The position numbers and the translations under genes were made by a program. From NCBI GenBank assembly GCA_905233375.1, contig CAJOEJ010000024.1, forward strand, positions 30,583 to 94,582: a stretch of 64,000 nt of DNA, written 5' to 3'. Each line of letters begins with the position of its first letter. Positions within the stretch are counted from its first letter, which is position 1. Origin of the DNA: Paludibacteraceae bacterium (GTDB lineage: Bacteria > Bacteroidota > Bacteroidia > Bacteroidales > Paludibacteraceae). Positions 34,677 to 43,870 of this stretch are shown here, piece by piece. The notes under the pieces were generated by a model. It was not told the origin of the DNA and searched no databases. It saw only the letters and a program-made list of their open reading frames with translations.

Positions 34677-36324
34677 CGCGCAGAACGCCCAGTATCAGGA
34701 TGTCAACTACACGCTCGACGAGAATCATCTCACGGCGGAAGTAGCCTCGAATCCCAAAGTGTCCGGGGAACTGCTCATTCCCCAGACGATCAGCGTCGGG
34801 CAGAACCAATACACCGTGACCGCGGTAGGGGACAAAGCGTTCAAAGGATGCAAGAATCTGACGGCGGTCGTATTACCCAAATCGATCGAGCGCGTCTATC
34901 GTTCGGCATTCGAGGGAACCGGTATCTACCTCAACAAAACGAACTGGAGGGACGGATGTCTGTGGATAGACTCCATTCTGATTGCTACCGACAAAACCGT
35001 CAAACCCCGTTTTGTCGTTCCCGAAGGCACGCGTCTGATCGCGGCAGGAGCATTCCAGGGCAACAAAACCATCCAACGGGTGGAACTGCCGTCCTGTATC
35101 AACCGCATCGACCATGAGACCTTCCGCGATTGCAAGAACCTGCAAAAGGTAGTCATTCCGCCTACCATTACGTCCATCGGAGAAGAGGCGTTCACGGGCA
35201 GCGGTATATACCTCAACGACAAGAAATGGAAGAAAGGGGCACTGATTATTGATGACTGTCTGGTCGCCACCAACAATGACCTGCCCGCCAAATATATCTT
35301 CAAGAACAAGATCCCCATCCGCCTGATTGCGGAACGGGCGTTCGCTAACCGCAAGAACCTCAAATCGGTCACGGTGCCTCCTACCGTCACGGCGATTCCT
35401 GCAGCCGCGTTCTTGAAATGCGAGAACCTGACAGAAGTCATCATCCCCGAAACGGTTCGGGAAGTCGGCAACTTCGCGTTCTACAACTGCCCGCTGCTCA
35501 AGAAAGCCACCTTGCCGGCTCAGTTGGAGCGGCTCGGTATGGGAGCGTTCTACGGCTGTACCAACCTGCAGGAACAGGTGTTGGGCGACCGCATAGAGAT
35601 ATTGGAACCGGCGACATTCTACATGTGCCGCGCCATCAAGCATATCACCTTGCCGGCTCACCTGCGCCGATTGGACAACGGGGTCTTCGCCGGCTGTTCG
35701 GCATTGGAGGAGATTGACCTGCCCGCGACCCTGACCCATCTGGGAGAACAGGCGTTTGCTGGCTGCGCCGTGCTGCGCAAAGTGGTCATTCCTGCCGGTA
35801 TCAACCAGATTCCCAAAGAGGCGTTTAAGGGATGTACGCGACTCTATCGTCTCGATCTGCCGGACGGATTGTACGCTATCGGAGACGAAGCACTGGAAGG
35901 CTGTCTGGCATTGGAGAAAATCAACATCCCCAAATCAACGTTCCGTATCGGCGTACATGCGTTCCGTAATTGCCAGCAACTGCGGGGCATCGCCCTCGTG
36001 GACCATATACATATGATCGAGGAAGGGGCATTCATGGAGTGCAAAATGCTGGAGGAGGTGAGCCTTCCCGAATCGCTACAGGTATTGCAGAAAGGCGCGT
36101 TTTCGCAATGTATCAATTTGCAGAAAGTGATCCTCAACGCACGCTTGAAAAAGATCGAAGACGGAGCGTTCTTCCAATGCCGCATGTTGCGGGAAGTACA
36201 GTGGAACGATTCACTCCGCTACATTGGTACAGATGCCTTCCTGGAGTGCAAATACCTGCGTGCTCCGGTCTTCGATGCTTCGGTCGAAATAGGCAAAAAT
36301 GCCTTCAAAGACACCCGCAAATAA
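34609..36324 (+). CDS. BspA-like LRR_5 secreted protein
   Basis: The 571-residue protein has a signal peptide (MAHSIFKVTALCMTLTGIALFSNAQ) and about 17 LRR_5 repeats of the form AFKGCKNLTAVVLPKSIERV. Two repeats are interrupted by similar inserts, GIYLNKTNWRDGCLWIDS and GIYLNDKKWKKGALIID, a common BspA variation. It lacks the C-terminal tail seen on the other LRR protein. The start overlaps the 3' end of the PL9 gene by 68 bp; Met13 (34645) is an alternative that would shorten the signal peptide too much. Surface adhesion is the family's known role. Confidence 0.88.
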   Translation: MAHSIFKVTALCMTLTGIALFSNAQNAQYQDVNYTLDENHLTAEVASNPKVSGELLIPQTISVGQNQYTVTAVGDKAFKGCKNLTAVVLPKSIERVYRSAFEGTGIYLNKTNWRDGCLWIDSILIATDKTVKPRFVVPEGTRLIAAGAFQGNKTIQRVELPSCINRIDHETFRDCKNLQKVVIPPTITSIGEEAFTGSGIYLNDKKWKKGALIIDDCLVATNNDLPAKYIFKNKIPIRLIAERAFANRKNLKSVTVPPTVTAIPAAAFLKCENLTEVIIPETVREVGNFAFYNCPLLKKATLPAQLERLGMGAFYGCTNLQEQVLGDRIEILEPATFYMCRAIKHITLPAHLRRLDNGVFAGCSALEEIDLPATLTHLGEQAFAGCAVLRKVVIPAGINQIPKEAFKGCTRLYRLDLPDGLYAIGDEALEGCLALEKINIPKSTFRIGVHAFRNCQQLRGIALVDHIHMIEEGAFMECKMLEEVSLPESLQVLQKGAFSQCINLQKVILNARLKKIEDGAFFQCRMLREVQWNDSLRYIGTDAFLECKYLRAPVFDASVEIGKNAFKDTRK

Positions 36325-36383
36325 CAAAAAGTACACGGTTTTCGTTAAAATTTTCACATTGGACACATTTTAATCCGCAAATA

Positions 36384-36415
36384 CTTGCATATTTGCAGAA
36401 AATTTTGTACCTTTG
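36384..36415 (+). promoter_or_regulatory. Promoter of the frd operon
   Basis: CTTGCATAT (-33), 20-bp spacer, TACCTTTG (36408-36415), then CGCTCG. The leader to frdC is about 60 nt. Confidence 0.82.
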
Positions 36416-36482
36416 CGCTCGATTTAAGAAACACGAAATATCCAAAACATTAAAATATTATATCATTAAAACATTCTAATCT

Positions 36483-37175
36483 ATGTGGCTTAAAGATTCT
36501 TCTATTGGTCGTAAGTTCGTGATGAGTTTGAGCGGACTGGCCTTAGTTTTATTCTTGCTCTTCCATGGTTGTATGAACTTGGCGGTGGTCTTCTCGGAGG
36601 ACGCCTACAATTTCATTTGCCATATTCTGGGAGCTAACTGGTACGCCGTAGTGGGTACACTGGGCTTGGCATTCCTCGTGCTGGTTCATTTCTGCTACGC
36701 GATTTACCTCACCATTCAGAACCGGGCTGCACGCGGCAATGACCGCTATGCTGTTACGGGAAAGAAAGAGGGTGTCGAGTGGGAGTCGGAGAACATGCTC
36801 GTTCTCGGTTTCTGCGTACTCGGTTTCTTGGTATTACACTTGTACAACTTCTGGTTCAAGATGCAATTCGCTGAACTGACCGGTATTGAGACAGGTGCGT
36901 TTGACCCGCAGGACGGTGCAGCTTACGTCAAAGCCCTGTTCACCGCTCCGGTATGCGGACAGATCTACTGCGCACTCTACCTCATCTGGCTCGCTGCACT
37001 CTGGTTACATTTGCGTCACGGCGTTTGGTCGGCACTGCACACCTTGGGTTGGAACAACCTCGTTTGGATGAAACGCATCAAAGTGATCGGTGTCATCATC
37101 GCTTCGCTCGCTGTAGCTCCGTTCGCGATCGTTGTTTTGTATTACCTCGGCATGGGTATTAGCATGCTTTGCTAA
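36483..37175 (+). CDS. frdC: Succinate dehydrogenase/fumarate reductase cytochrome b subunit
   Basis: A 230-residue, five-helix membrane anchor of the Bacteroidota type (single large subunit instead of C plus D): WLKDSSIGRKFVMSLSGLALVLFLLFHGCMNL with a haem-ligand His, FLVLVHFCYAIYLTIQNRAARG, LVLHLYNFWFKMQF and LWLHLRHGVWSALHTLGWNN. It carries haem b and connects quinol to the FrdAB catalytic part at the inner membrane, for anaerobic fumarate respiration. First gene of frdC-frdA-orf-frdB behind its own promoter. Its TAA stop starts a TAAATGG/TTAATAA repeat filling the gap to frdA. Confidence 0.95.
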   Translation: MWLKDSSIGRKFVMSLSGLALVLFLLFHGCMNLAVVFSEDAYNFICHILGANWYAVVGTLGLAFLVLVHFCYAIYLTIQNRAARGNDRYAVTGKKEGVEWESENMLVLGFCVLGFLVLHLYNFWFKMQFAELTGIETGAFDPQDGAAYVKALFTAPVCGQIYCALYLIWLAALWLHLRHGVWSALHTLGWNNLVWMKRIKVIGVIIASLAVAPFAIVVLYYLGMGISMLC

Positions 37176-37208
37176 ATGGTTAATAACGACTAAATGGTAA
37201 ATGACATT
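37173..37208. repeat. TAAATGGTTAA-type repeat between frdC and frdA
   Basis: TAAATGGTTAATAACGACTAA followed by ATGGTAAATGACATT. It includes the frdC stop codon and fills the spacer to the frdA ATG at 37209. A relative, GTTAAATTG, fills the gap at 54199. Confidence 0.65.
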
Positions 37209-38186
37209 ATGGCAACTAAGAAAGAAGAGATAAAGGAAACAGTTATTCGAACTGTTGAGAAAGTAGTTGAGAAAGTAGCGGGTAAGGTGGAAGAAGCTAT
37301 TCAGGAAGCCGTTCAAGAAGCTACTACTCCGATCATCACGCCGGAGATGGCAAAGATTCCGGCTGGTCCGCTGGAGCTCAAATGGACGAACTACAAGAAC
37401 CATCAGAAACTGGTTAACCCTGCCAACAAACGTCGTCTCGACGTCATCGTGGTAGGTACGGGTCTGGCAGGAGCGTCGGCAGCGGCTTCTCTGGCTGAGA
37501 TGGGCTTTAACGTACTCAACTTCTGTATTCAGGATAGCCCCCGTCGTGCGCACTCGATTGCTGCACAGGGCGGTATCAATGCGGCGAAGAACTACCAGAA
37601 CGACGGTGACTCCGTTTACCGCTTGTACTACGATACTATCAAGGGTGGTGACTACCGTGCCCGTGAAGCGAACGTGTACCGTCTCGCCGAGGTATCGAAC
37701 AATATCATCGACCAGTGTGTAGCACAGGGCGTTCCTTTCGCACGTGAATACGGAGGTCTGCTGGACAACCGCTCCTTCGGTGGCGCACAGGTGAGCCGTA
37801 CTTTCTACGCAAAAGGTCAGACCGGTCAGCAGTTGCTCCTCGGCGCCTACAGCGCATTGAGCCGCCAGATCGGTAAGGGAAAAGTGAAGATGTACACCCG
37901 CTACGAGATGCTGGACATCGTCCTCGTGGCAGATGAGAACGGTGAGAAGCGTGCGCGTGGTATCATCGCCCGCAACCTTGTTACCGGTCGCATCGAGCGC
38001 TTCTTCGCGCACGCAGTGGTAGTAGGTTCGGGTGGATACGGAAACACGTTCTTCCTCTCCACTAACGCCATGGCTTCCAACGGTTCGGCTGCTATGCAGA
38101 TGTACCGCCACGGAGCGTTGTTCGCTAACCCCTGCTACGCACAGATCCACCCGACCTGTATTCCGAAGCACGGTGACGCTCCGTAA
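37209..38186 (+). CDS. frdA: Fumarate reductase flavoprotein, N-terminal fragment (frdA broken by deletion)
   Basis: From ATG 37209 (MATKKEE) the fragment shows a family-typical core: [46 protein letters not shown] (FAD-binding GxGxxG), [17 protein letters not shown] with the His for covalent FAD, and [12 protein letters not shown]. The family continues after HGD with a conserved block of about 11 residues and then LRNDGRIW. Here that block is absent and the frame shifts, stopping at 38186 after HGDAP. Before the core is an unusual extension of about 45 residues ([22 protein letters not shown]...) of amphipathic-helix character. The gene should be one 680-residue flavoprotein with the fragment at 38179. 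Confidence 0.9.
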   Translation: MATKKEEIKETVIRTVEKVVEKVAGKVEEAIQEAVQEATTPIITPEMAKIPAGPLELKWTNYKNHQKLVNPANKRRLDVIVVGTGLAGASAAASLAEMGFNVLNFCIQDSPRRAHSIAAQGGINAAKNYQNDGDSVYRLYYDTIKGGDYRAREANVYRLAEVSNNIIDQCVAQGVPFAREYGGLLDNRSFGGAQVSRTFYAKGQTGQQLLLGAYSALSRQIGKGKVKMYTRYEMLDIVLVADENGEKRARGIIARNLVTGRIERFFAHAVVVGSGGYGNTFFLSTNAMASNGSAAMQMYRHGALFANPCYAQIHPTCIPKHGDAP

Positions 38187-39261
38187 CGACGGTCGTATCT
38201 GGGTTCCGAAGAAACTCGAAGACGCAAAACGTCTCCAGGCAGGTGAAATCAAAGGTCGTGACATCCCCGAAGAGGATCGTGACTACTACCTCGAGCGTCG
38301 TTATCCGGCATTCGGAAACCTCGTTCCGCGTGACGTAGCTTCGCGTGCTGCGAAGGAGCGTTGCGACAAGGGCTACGGAGTGAACAACACCGGTTTGGCT
38401 GTCTTCCTCGATTTCTCTGACGCTATCCAGCGTCTCGGCAAGGATGTAGTAGCACAGAAATACGGTAACCTCTTCCAGATGTACGAGAAGATTGTGGACG
38501 AGAACCCGTACGAGAACCCGATGATGATCTTCCCCGCTATCCACTACACGATGGGTGGTATCTGGGTGGACTACGAACTCCAGACGACCGTTAAGGGTCT
38601 GTTCTGTATCGGTGAGGCGAACTTCTCCGACCACGGTGCAAACCGTCTCGGTGCGTCCGCCCTCATGCAAGGTCTTGCAGATGGTTACTTCGTTCTCCCC
38701 TACACTATTCAGAACTACCTGAGCGACCAGATCGGTGTACCGCGTATGAGTACCGACCTGCCGGAATTTGCAGCCGCAGAGAAAGCCGTGCAAGACAAGA
38801 TCGACAAACTCATGGCTATCCAGGGCAAGCGTTCGGTGGACTCAATTCACAAAGAGCTGGGTCTCATCATGTGGGACTTCGTCGGCATGGGTCGTACGGC
38901 TGAAGGACTCAAAGAGGGCATCAAGAAGATCGATGCCATCAAGAAAGAGTTCTGGACCAACGTCTATATCCCGGGTGAGGCAAATGCTCTCAATAACGAG
39001 CTCGAGAAAGCGTTGCGTTTGGCTGACTTCATCGAGATCGGTCGTCTGATGGCCGTAGATGCTCTTCATCGTGAGGAGTCTTGCGGTGGTCACTTCCGCG
39101 AGGAATACCAGACACCGGAAGGTGAGGCTCTCCGTCAGGATGACAAGTTCGCGTATGTCGGCTGCTGGAAATACATGGGTGAGGATGCAGAACCGCAACT
39201 CATCAAAGAGCCGCTTGACTACGAGTTCACGGAAAGAAAAACCAGAAATTATAAAAACTAA
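38179..39261 (+). CDS. frdA: Fumarate reductase flavoprotein, C-terminal fragment
   Basis: Homology resumes at 38179 in another frame ([16 protein letters not shown]) and runs to the normal end ([12 protein letters not shown]). Visible are DDxxDY-like substrate loop parts ([30 protein letters not shown] with the catalytic Arg), [49 protein letters not shown] and the capping C-terminal domain. There is no start codon with family support at its beginning, so as written it cannot be made on its own. About 32 bases are missing against the family between 38177 and 38179. This is either a real lesion or an assembly fault. Confidence 0.88.
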   Translation, partial: LRNDGRIWVPKKLEDAKRLQAGEIKGRDIPEEDRDYYLERRYPAFGNLVPRDVASRAAKERCDKGYGVNNTGLAVFLDFSDAIQRLGKDVVAQKYGNLFQMYEKIVDENPYENPMMIFPAIHYTMGGIWVDYELQTTVKGLFCIGEANFSDHGANRLGASALMQGLADGYFVLPYTIQNYLSDQIGVPRMSTDLPEFAAAEKAVQDKIDKLMAIQGKRSVDSIHKELGLIMWDFVGMGRTAEGLKEGIKKIDAIKKEFWTNVYIPGEANALNNELEKALRLADFIEIGRLMAVDALHREESCGGHFREEYQTPEGEALRQDDKFAYVGCWKYMGEDAEPQLIKEPLDYEFTERKTRNYKN

Positions 39262-39266
39262 AGGAT

Positions 39267-39497
39267 ATGTTTAACTTGATAATAGGAATATTTGCCCTCT
39301 GCTTTGGTTGTTACTCCTTATATCTATGGGTTGCAGGTAAAACTGAAAAGTTTGGAAAACTGGAATCTATGAAAAAAACTTTTGGAGAAAAACTGGGTAA
39401 AGCAATCCATATTATTGGATATGTTGTGGCTCCTTTATTAGTTGGTATAGTGTTTTTAGTATTGTACTTTCTGGAGAATAATTTAATTAATCAATAA
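39267..39497 (+). CDS. Small two-helix membrane protein inserted between frdA and frdB
   Basis: The 76-residue protein has two membrane segments (about 3-23 and 48-68) around a basic loop [24 protein letters not shown]. It sits 5 bp after frdA and 11 bp before frdB in the same direction, and is more AT-rich than either. I do not recognise a firm family; small 'FGKLE.MK...G' two-helix proteins occur in Bacteroidota, sometimes labelled immunity-like, but that is recollection only. Position suggests a frd accessory subunit; composition suggests an insertion. Confidence 0.75.
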   Translation: MFNLIIGIFALCFGCYSLYLWVAGKTEKFGKLESMKKTFGEKLGKAIHIIGYVVAPLLVGIVFLVLYFLENNLINQ

Positions 39498-39508
39498 TAC
39501 ATAGAACA

Positions 39509-40264
39509 ATGGATCAGTATATTGATATCAAAGTACGGGTTTGGCGTCAAGCCGGCCCGAAGGCTCAAGGCCATTTTGAGACTTATGAGCTCAAGCACGT
39601 CTTCCAAGGTGCTTCGTTCTTGGAGATGATCGATATTCTCAACGAGCAACTCGTTGCTCAGCACAAAGACCCCGTTACCTACGATCACGACTGCCGTGAG
39701 GGTATCTGCGGTATGTGCTCCATGTACGTCAACGGTCACCCGCACGGACCTGACAGCGCCATCACGACCTGCCAGCTCCACATGCGTAAGTTCAAAGATG
39801 GTGAGACCATCACCGTAGAGCCGTGGCGTAGCCGTGCGTTCCCTGTAATCAAAGACTTGATGGTGGACCGCGGTGCGTACGACAAGATCATGCAGGCAGG
39901 TGGTTTCGTTTCCGTTAACACCGGTGGTGTACCTGACGCAAACGCAATTCCTATCCCCAAGCCCGTTGCTGACGAGGCGATGGACGCTGCGAGCTGTATC
40001 GGTTGCGGTGCTTGTGCTGCGGCTTGTAAGAACGGCTCGGCTATGCTCTTCGTCGCTGCTAAGGTTTCGCAACTCGCCCTGCTCCCGCAAGGTAAGATTG
40101 AGGCTGCTGCTCGTGCGAAAGCGATGGTTGCCAAGATGGACGAACTCGGATTCGGTAACTGTACCAACACCGGTGCGTGTGCCGCTGAGTGCCCGAAGAG
40201 CGTCAGTCTGGCCAATATCGCTCGTCTCAACCGCGAGTTCCTCTGCGCGAAGTTCCAAGACTAA
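39509..40264 (+). CDS. frdB: Succinate dehydrogenase/fumarate reductase iron-sulfur subunit
   Basis: The 251-residue FrdB carries the three Fe-S clusters that pass electrons between FrdC and the flavin of FrdA. The 2Fe-2S motif is [25 protein letters not shown] (about 62-82). The 4Fe-4S ligands are [11 protein letters not shown] (about 164-174), and the third cluster uses [16 protein letters not shown] (about 217-232). It is complete, so only frdA is damaged in this operon. A terminator hairpin follows at 40297-40321. Confidence 0.96.
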   Translation: MDQYIDIKVRVWRQAGPKAQGHFETYELKHVFQGASFLEMIDILNEQLVAQHKDPVTYDHDCREGICGMCSMYVNGHPHGPDSAITTCQLHMRKFKDGETITVEPWRSRAFPVIKDLMVDRGAYDKIMQAGGFVSVNTGGVPDANAIPIPKPVADEAMDAASCIGCGACAAACKNGSAMLFVAAKVSQLALLPQGKIEAAARAKAMVAKMDELGFGNCTNTGACAAECPKSVSLANIARLNREFLCAKFQD

Positions 40265-40296
40265 CCGAAACCGCCACGATAGGCGGAGCAATAGCA

Positions 40297-40321
40297 CGAG
40301 GGCGGCTGACTACCGCCCTCG
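40297..40321 (+). terminator. Terminator after frdB
   Basis: Perfect 9-bp stem CGAGGGCGG / CCGCCCTCG with loop CTGACTA. The T-run is weak (TTGCGCTAATT), so this may be partly Rho-dependent or a processing site. Confidence 0.6.
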
Positions 40322-40346
40322 TTGCGCTAATTATAAAAAAATGCAT

Positions 40347-42200
40347 ATGAAAAAGTTTACTTCTGTCATCATTGCCTTACTCCTTGTAGTAAGCGCATCG
40401 GCTGAAACCTTAACGGTAGCCCAAGCCATCGAGATCGGTCAGGCGTTGGCAAACAAAACAATCTCCACGGAAACGTACACGTTTGAAGGCTACGTCAATG
40501 TCATTGACGAGAATAGTTTCAATACCTCGTATAACAACATGACCTTCTGGATCGCCGACACCCGCGGTAATGCTGCCAGTACCGCTTCGGGAGCGCTGCA
40601 ATGTTATCGTTGTCGACCGGATCGCGAACTGCAGATCGGAGACAAAGTGCGTGTAGAGGCTCCTTTGAAGCGTTTTTTTGAGACCGTAGAAACAGGACAG
40701 GCTAATTCACCCGTTACATGGTTGGAATCCGCGCCCGATGAGCCGGAACCCGAAATCGTGACAGGTTCGCTCCGCGTGTGCGCGCAGAACCTGAAGAACT
40801 ACTATTTCAACCCCAATACAGGTCGGGGTAACTACACGCAGGAGGAGATTGCTGCCAAGACACACAAGATCGTCAACGCGATGCTGGATATCGACGCCGA
40901 TATTTTTGCGTTCTGCGAAGTGGAGGCAAAGCCTGTTGTGCTCCAGCAGTTAGCCGATTCGATGAGCGCACAAGCCGGTGTTGCAGGACGTTATGTGGCG
41001 GTCAGTGACGACATTGATGAAGATTGGAATGAGACATATGACAACAATATCAAATCCGGTTTTATCTATCGAACCGACAAAGTGACTACGGTTGGCAGCA
41101 ACGCCGGCGCCGTGGGCTACGGATATTATGCGCACACGATGCGTATTCAGGCATTCCGCCAACTCTCCGACGGGGAGAGACTGGTGATTAGTATGAACCA
41201 CTTCAAAGCGAAAGATTCGTCGGCGGACCAAGGAGAATCACAACGTCAAACCAATGCATCAAACCTCTTGTCAGCGCTCAGCCAAGTAAATGCAGATCCG
41301 GATATTTTAATACTCGGCGACCTCAACTGCCAAGTCGGCGAGACACCTGTCACGATGCTTGTCGATGCCGGCTATGAGGAGCAGTTGCTTAAGTACAACT
41401 CGTCTGCCTGGTCACACTGCTTCAATGGTGGAGAGCTGATTGATCACGTGCTGGCTAACACCACGATGGCATCGCAGATCGTCAATGCTTACGTGAAGCA
41501 TGTGAGCGCATCTGCGTGCAACATCGCGGTGAATTCTTGGGATTCATGGTCGGATCATGATCCGTATGTAGTGGAGATCAATCTCAATACGGAGACTCCT
41601 GACGACCCATGCGAAGATATCGATGCGACTTATCTGACGAATGGTCTGGCGCCAATGACTTCGGTGAATAATATCTGGTTTTGGTATTCCAACGATCAGT
41701 ATGGAAGTTATGCCAAAGCAAGCAAGCAAGGCGGATTTTCGGATTACATGTTAACGCCTGTCTTGAATATGAATGGCATGGATTCTGCTTCCATCAGTTT
41801 CCAGCACACCCATAAGTTCGCCGGTACGCCTTCGGAGGAGTTGACGCTCTGGGTAACGCCGGATTTCCAAGGAGACTTCGAATCATCTACTTGGTATCAA
41901 CTGACGATCGATCCCTATGCCGCTAATACCAACTGGACTTTTGTGGATGTCGCAATCGATGTGCCGACGGAGTATATAGGAGCAAATACGGTATTTGCTT
42001 TCAAGTATATGAGTGCCACAGATCATTATGCTACGTGGGAAATCAAGAACCTGCATATCACCGCTCAATGCGCGGATTCTGCAACCGATATAGAGAATAT
42101 AAACGATCAAAAACAAACCTATAAAATACTCCGCCATGGACAACTCATCATCATCCGCAGCGGAGTAGAATATACCGTCACCGGTCAACGCGTGCGTTAA
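40347..42200 (+). CDS. Secreted endonuclease/exonuclease/phosphatase-fold nuclease with C-terminal tail
   Basis: From ATG 40347 (MKKFTSVIIALLLVVSASA, signal peptide) the protein has about 617 residues. An OB-fold-like N-terminal domain (about 20-125) is followed by an EEP domain with LRVCAQNLKNYYF (Asn site, about 145-157), FAFCEVEAKP (metal Glu), VISMNHFKAKDSS, LILGDLNCQVG and WSDHDPYVV (catalytic His). This resembles extracellular nucleases such as ExeM/NucH. A C-terminal adhesion-like domain precedes the tail YKILRHGQLIIIRSGVEYTV. An ATG two codons earlier is equally possible. It converges on the PL1 gene with a 4-bp overlap. Confidence 0.87.
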   Translation: MKKFTSVIIALLLVVSASAETLTVAQAIEIGQALANKTISTETYTFEGYVNVIDENSFNTSYNNMTFWIADTRGNAASTASGALQCYRCRPDRELQIGDKVRVEAPLKRFFETVETGQANSPVTWLESAPDEPEPEIVTGSLRVCAQNLKNYYFNPNTGRGNYTQEEIAAKTHKIVNAMLDIDADIFAFCEVEAKPVVLQQLADSMSAQAGVAGRYVAVSDDIDEDWNETYDNNIKSGFIYRTDKVTTVGSNAGAVGYGYYAHTMRIQAFRQLSDGERLVISMNHFKAKDSSADQGESQRQTNASNLLSALSQVNADPDILILGDLNCQVGETPVTMLVDAGYEEQLLKYNSSAWSHCFNGGELIDHVLANTTMASQIVNAYVKHVSASACNIAVNSWDSWSDHDPYVVEINLNTETPDDPCEDIDATYLTNGLAPMTSVNNIWFWYSNDQYGSYAKASKQGGFSDYMLTPVLNMNGMDSASISFQHTHKFAGTPSEELTLWVTPDFQGDFESSTWYQLTIDPYAANTNWTFVDVAIDVPTEYIGANTVFAFKYMSATDHYATWEIKNLHITAQCADSATDIENINDQKQTYKILRHGQLIIIRSGVEYTVTGQRVR

Positions 42201-43837
42201 TGGACGCGCGTACCCAATAAATTATAAGTCTTACCCTCGCGCTGAATAAGTACCTGCCCATCGTGCAGCACTTTCTGCGCGGGGGTTTCTTCAAAGACCG
42301 GAGTAACGGCAGTCTGACTACCCGGATAAACCAACCGTATTCCGTACAGGTTGATACCGCTGTTGGCGGAATAGAGATAGATCGTGGTGGCATCGCCGGT
42401 ATAATGGTAGGTCTTTTTGGTCAGCGTAGGTTCGGCGGAGAGCGTGCTCTGCACGTTGGCAAACGAACCGGTAGCGATATTGAGCGTACGGGTCTCTGTA
42501 TTCTTGGCACTGATCAGATAGATCTCCACGGTACACTCTCCGCTGACACCAAACCATACATGCCGGTAGTCGGCGCTACCGCTACCGTTGAACTTAAAGC
42601 GGTAGGTAAACGTCTCGTCACCCAACACCTGCTCCGCGGAAAGTGTCTCCACAGTGATGTACTTTTCCTCTGTGGCTACAATATGCAAACCGCGCACCGT
42701 GGTCTCCGACGTGATATTACCGAGTGAGGAGAAATCTTCATCGGAGAAATTCCACCAGTTGGATGTCGTTCCGGGTTGCGGGTCTATCGGTTCATCGTCA
42801 TCGCACGCAGAAGACACCTCCGCACTATTGGTCACCGTCAATGTGGCTCCCGCGCCGCACGTGCTGTTTGTCACATAGCCCTTCGCAACAGAGGCACTCA
42901 GCTGGTCATAACTATAACTTGGAGCGGACACCGGCGTGGAGGAGTTGGACGGCAGGTTTCCGCTACAGTTGACAAACGTGCAGTAATTGATCGTGTTGCC
43001 AAACGTTTTCCAGATCTTGGAAGCACTATTCGCATTGCCTTCAAACGTGCAACCTTCGAAATAAGCTTTCACATTCTCCGGACCGACGTAGTAATTGGCT
43101 ACTGAACTATTCCAGTAACAATTGAGGAAATGCAACTCCGCATTACGGCAACGGACCATTCGCTCTTTGCACCCGTCATCCCACCAGCAATAACCATAGG
43201 TAACGTTATACCAGTTGTCCGCAGGTTTGTCCGATGATCCGGACCCCATCAAATTGGTAAAACGGTGGTCATCCGCACCGCCCGTTCCGCCTGCTCGCGG
43301 CTCTTTGAGGTAACGGAAAAGACACCAGGTCACGGTAATATTATCCGACTCGCCTTTGATATCAAAGTTACCGTCCATTCCATCCTGAAAATCACAGTGA
43401 TCCACCCACGTGTTCGTCACATCTTCGAAGCACAAGTTGTCATTGCCGTCCACGTCGTACGCACCCGGACCAATAAACGTGAGATTTCGGAGAATAACAT
43501 TCGTCGAGCGCTTGATAAAGAGGATACCGGACTCGTTCTTGGACTGTTTGTTGCTGGTCAGTTTGACTCCCGGCAACGCCATGAGCGTGATATTCTCCGC
43601 ATCCTGAATAGTGGTCATCGAGGTGAACGTGAGGTTCGCAGTGATGATGACCACTTTGTTCTTGGCGCGGTTCCCCAACGCCGATTGCAGTTCACTCACG
43701 GACGAAACGAGCGTCGGAGTCGCGTTTCCTCCTCCGGTCAATGAACCGGCGTACCCCCAACTCTGCGAGGCGCAGTAGTTAACGGCATGCATCGTCATCG
43801 CACACAGCAGAAATAAACAAACGAATACTTTTTTCAT
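42197..43837 (-). CDS. Secreted PL1-like pectate lyase with C-terminal tail
   Basis: Begins MKKVFVCLFLLCAMTMHAVN (signal peptide) at 43837; a longer open frame adds 26 residues with no support. The beta-helix carries the PL1 blocks ITLMALPGVKL, VILRNLTFIGPGAYDVDGND, NTWVDHCDFQDGMDGNFDIKGESDNITVTWC (Ca-binding Asp residues) and RFTNLMGSG. A C-terminal beta-sandwich (about 360-515) follows, then QKVLHDGQVLIQREGKTYNL, the shared tail. About 546 residues. It cleaves polygalacturonate outside the cell. The 29-bp spacer from the preceding MalY gene is wholly TTGAAAG-type repeat. Confidence 0.9.
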   Translation of the reverse strand: MKKVFVCLFLLCAMTMHAVNYCASQSWGYAGSLTGGGNATPTLVSSVSELQSALGNRAKNKVVIITANLTFTSMTTIQDAENITLMALPGVKLTSNKQSKNESGILFIKRSTNVILRNLTFIGPGAYDVDGNDNLCFEDVTNTWVDHCDFQDGMDGNFDIKGESDNITVTWCLFRYLKEPRAGGTGGADDHRFTNLMGSGSSDKPADNWYNVTYGYCWWDDGCKERMVRCRNAELHFLNCYWNSSVANYYVGPENVKAYFEGCTFEGNANSASKIWKTFGNTINYCTFVNCSGNLPSNSSTPVSAPSYSYDQLSASVAKGYVTNSTCGAGATLTVTNSAEVSSACDDDEPIDPQPGTTSNWWNFSDEDFSSLGNITSETTVRGLHIVATEEKYITVETLSAEQVLGDETFTYRFKFNGSGSADYRHVWFGVSGECTVEIYLISAKNTETRTLNIATGSFANVQSTLSAEPTLTKKTYHYTGDATTIYLYSANSGINLYGIRLVYPGSQTAVTPVFEETPAQKVLHDGQVLIQREGKTYNLLGTRVH

Positions 43838-43844
43838 ATCTGAA

Positions 43845-43870
43845 ACTTTCAACTTTAAACTATCAACTAG
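43845..43870. repeat. TTGATAG/TTGAAAG repeat between malY-like and PL1 genes
   Basis: On the minus strand TAGTTGATAGTTTAAAG then TTGAAAGTTTC; the first TAG is the stop of the upstream gene. Confidence 0.85.

Noticed and set aside
37005..38264. A 419-codon minus-strand frame
   Set aside because: Antisense to frdC and frdA, with no recognisable motif.
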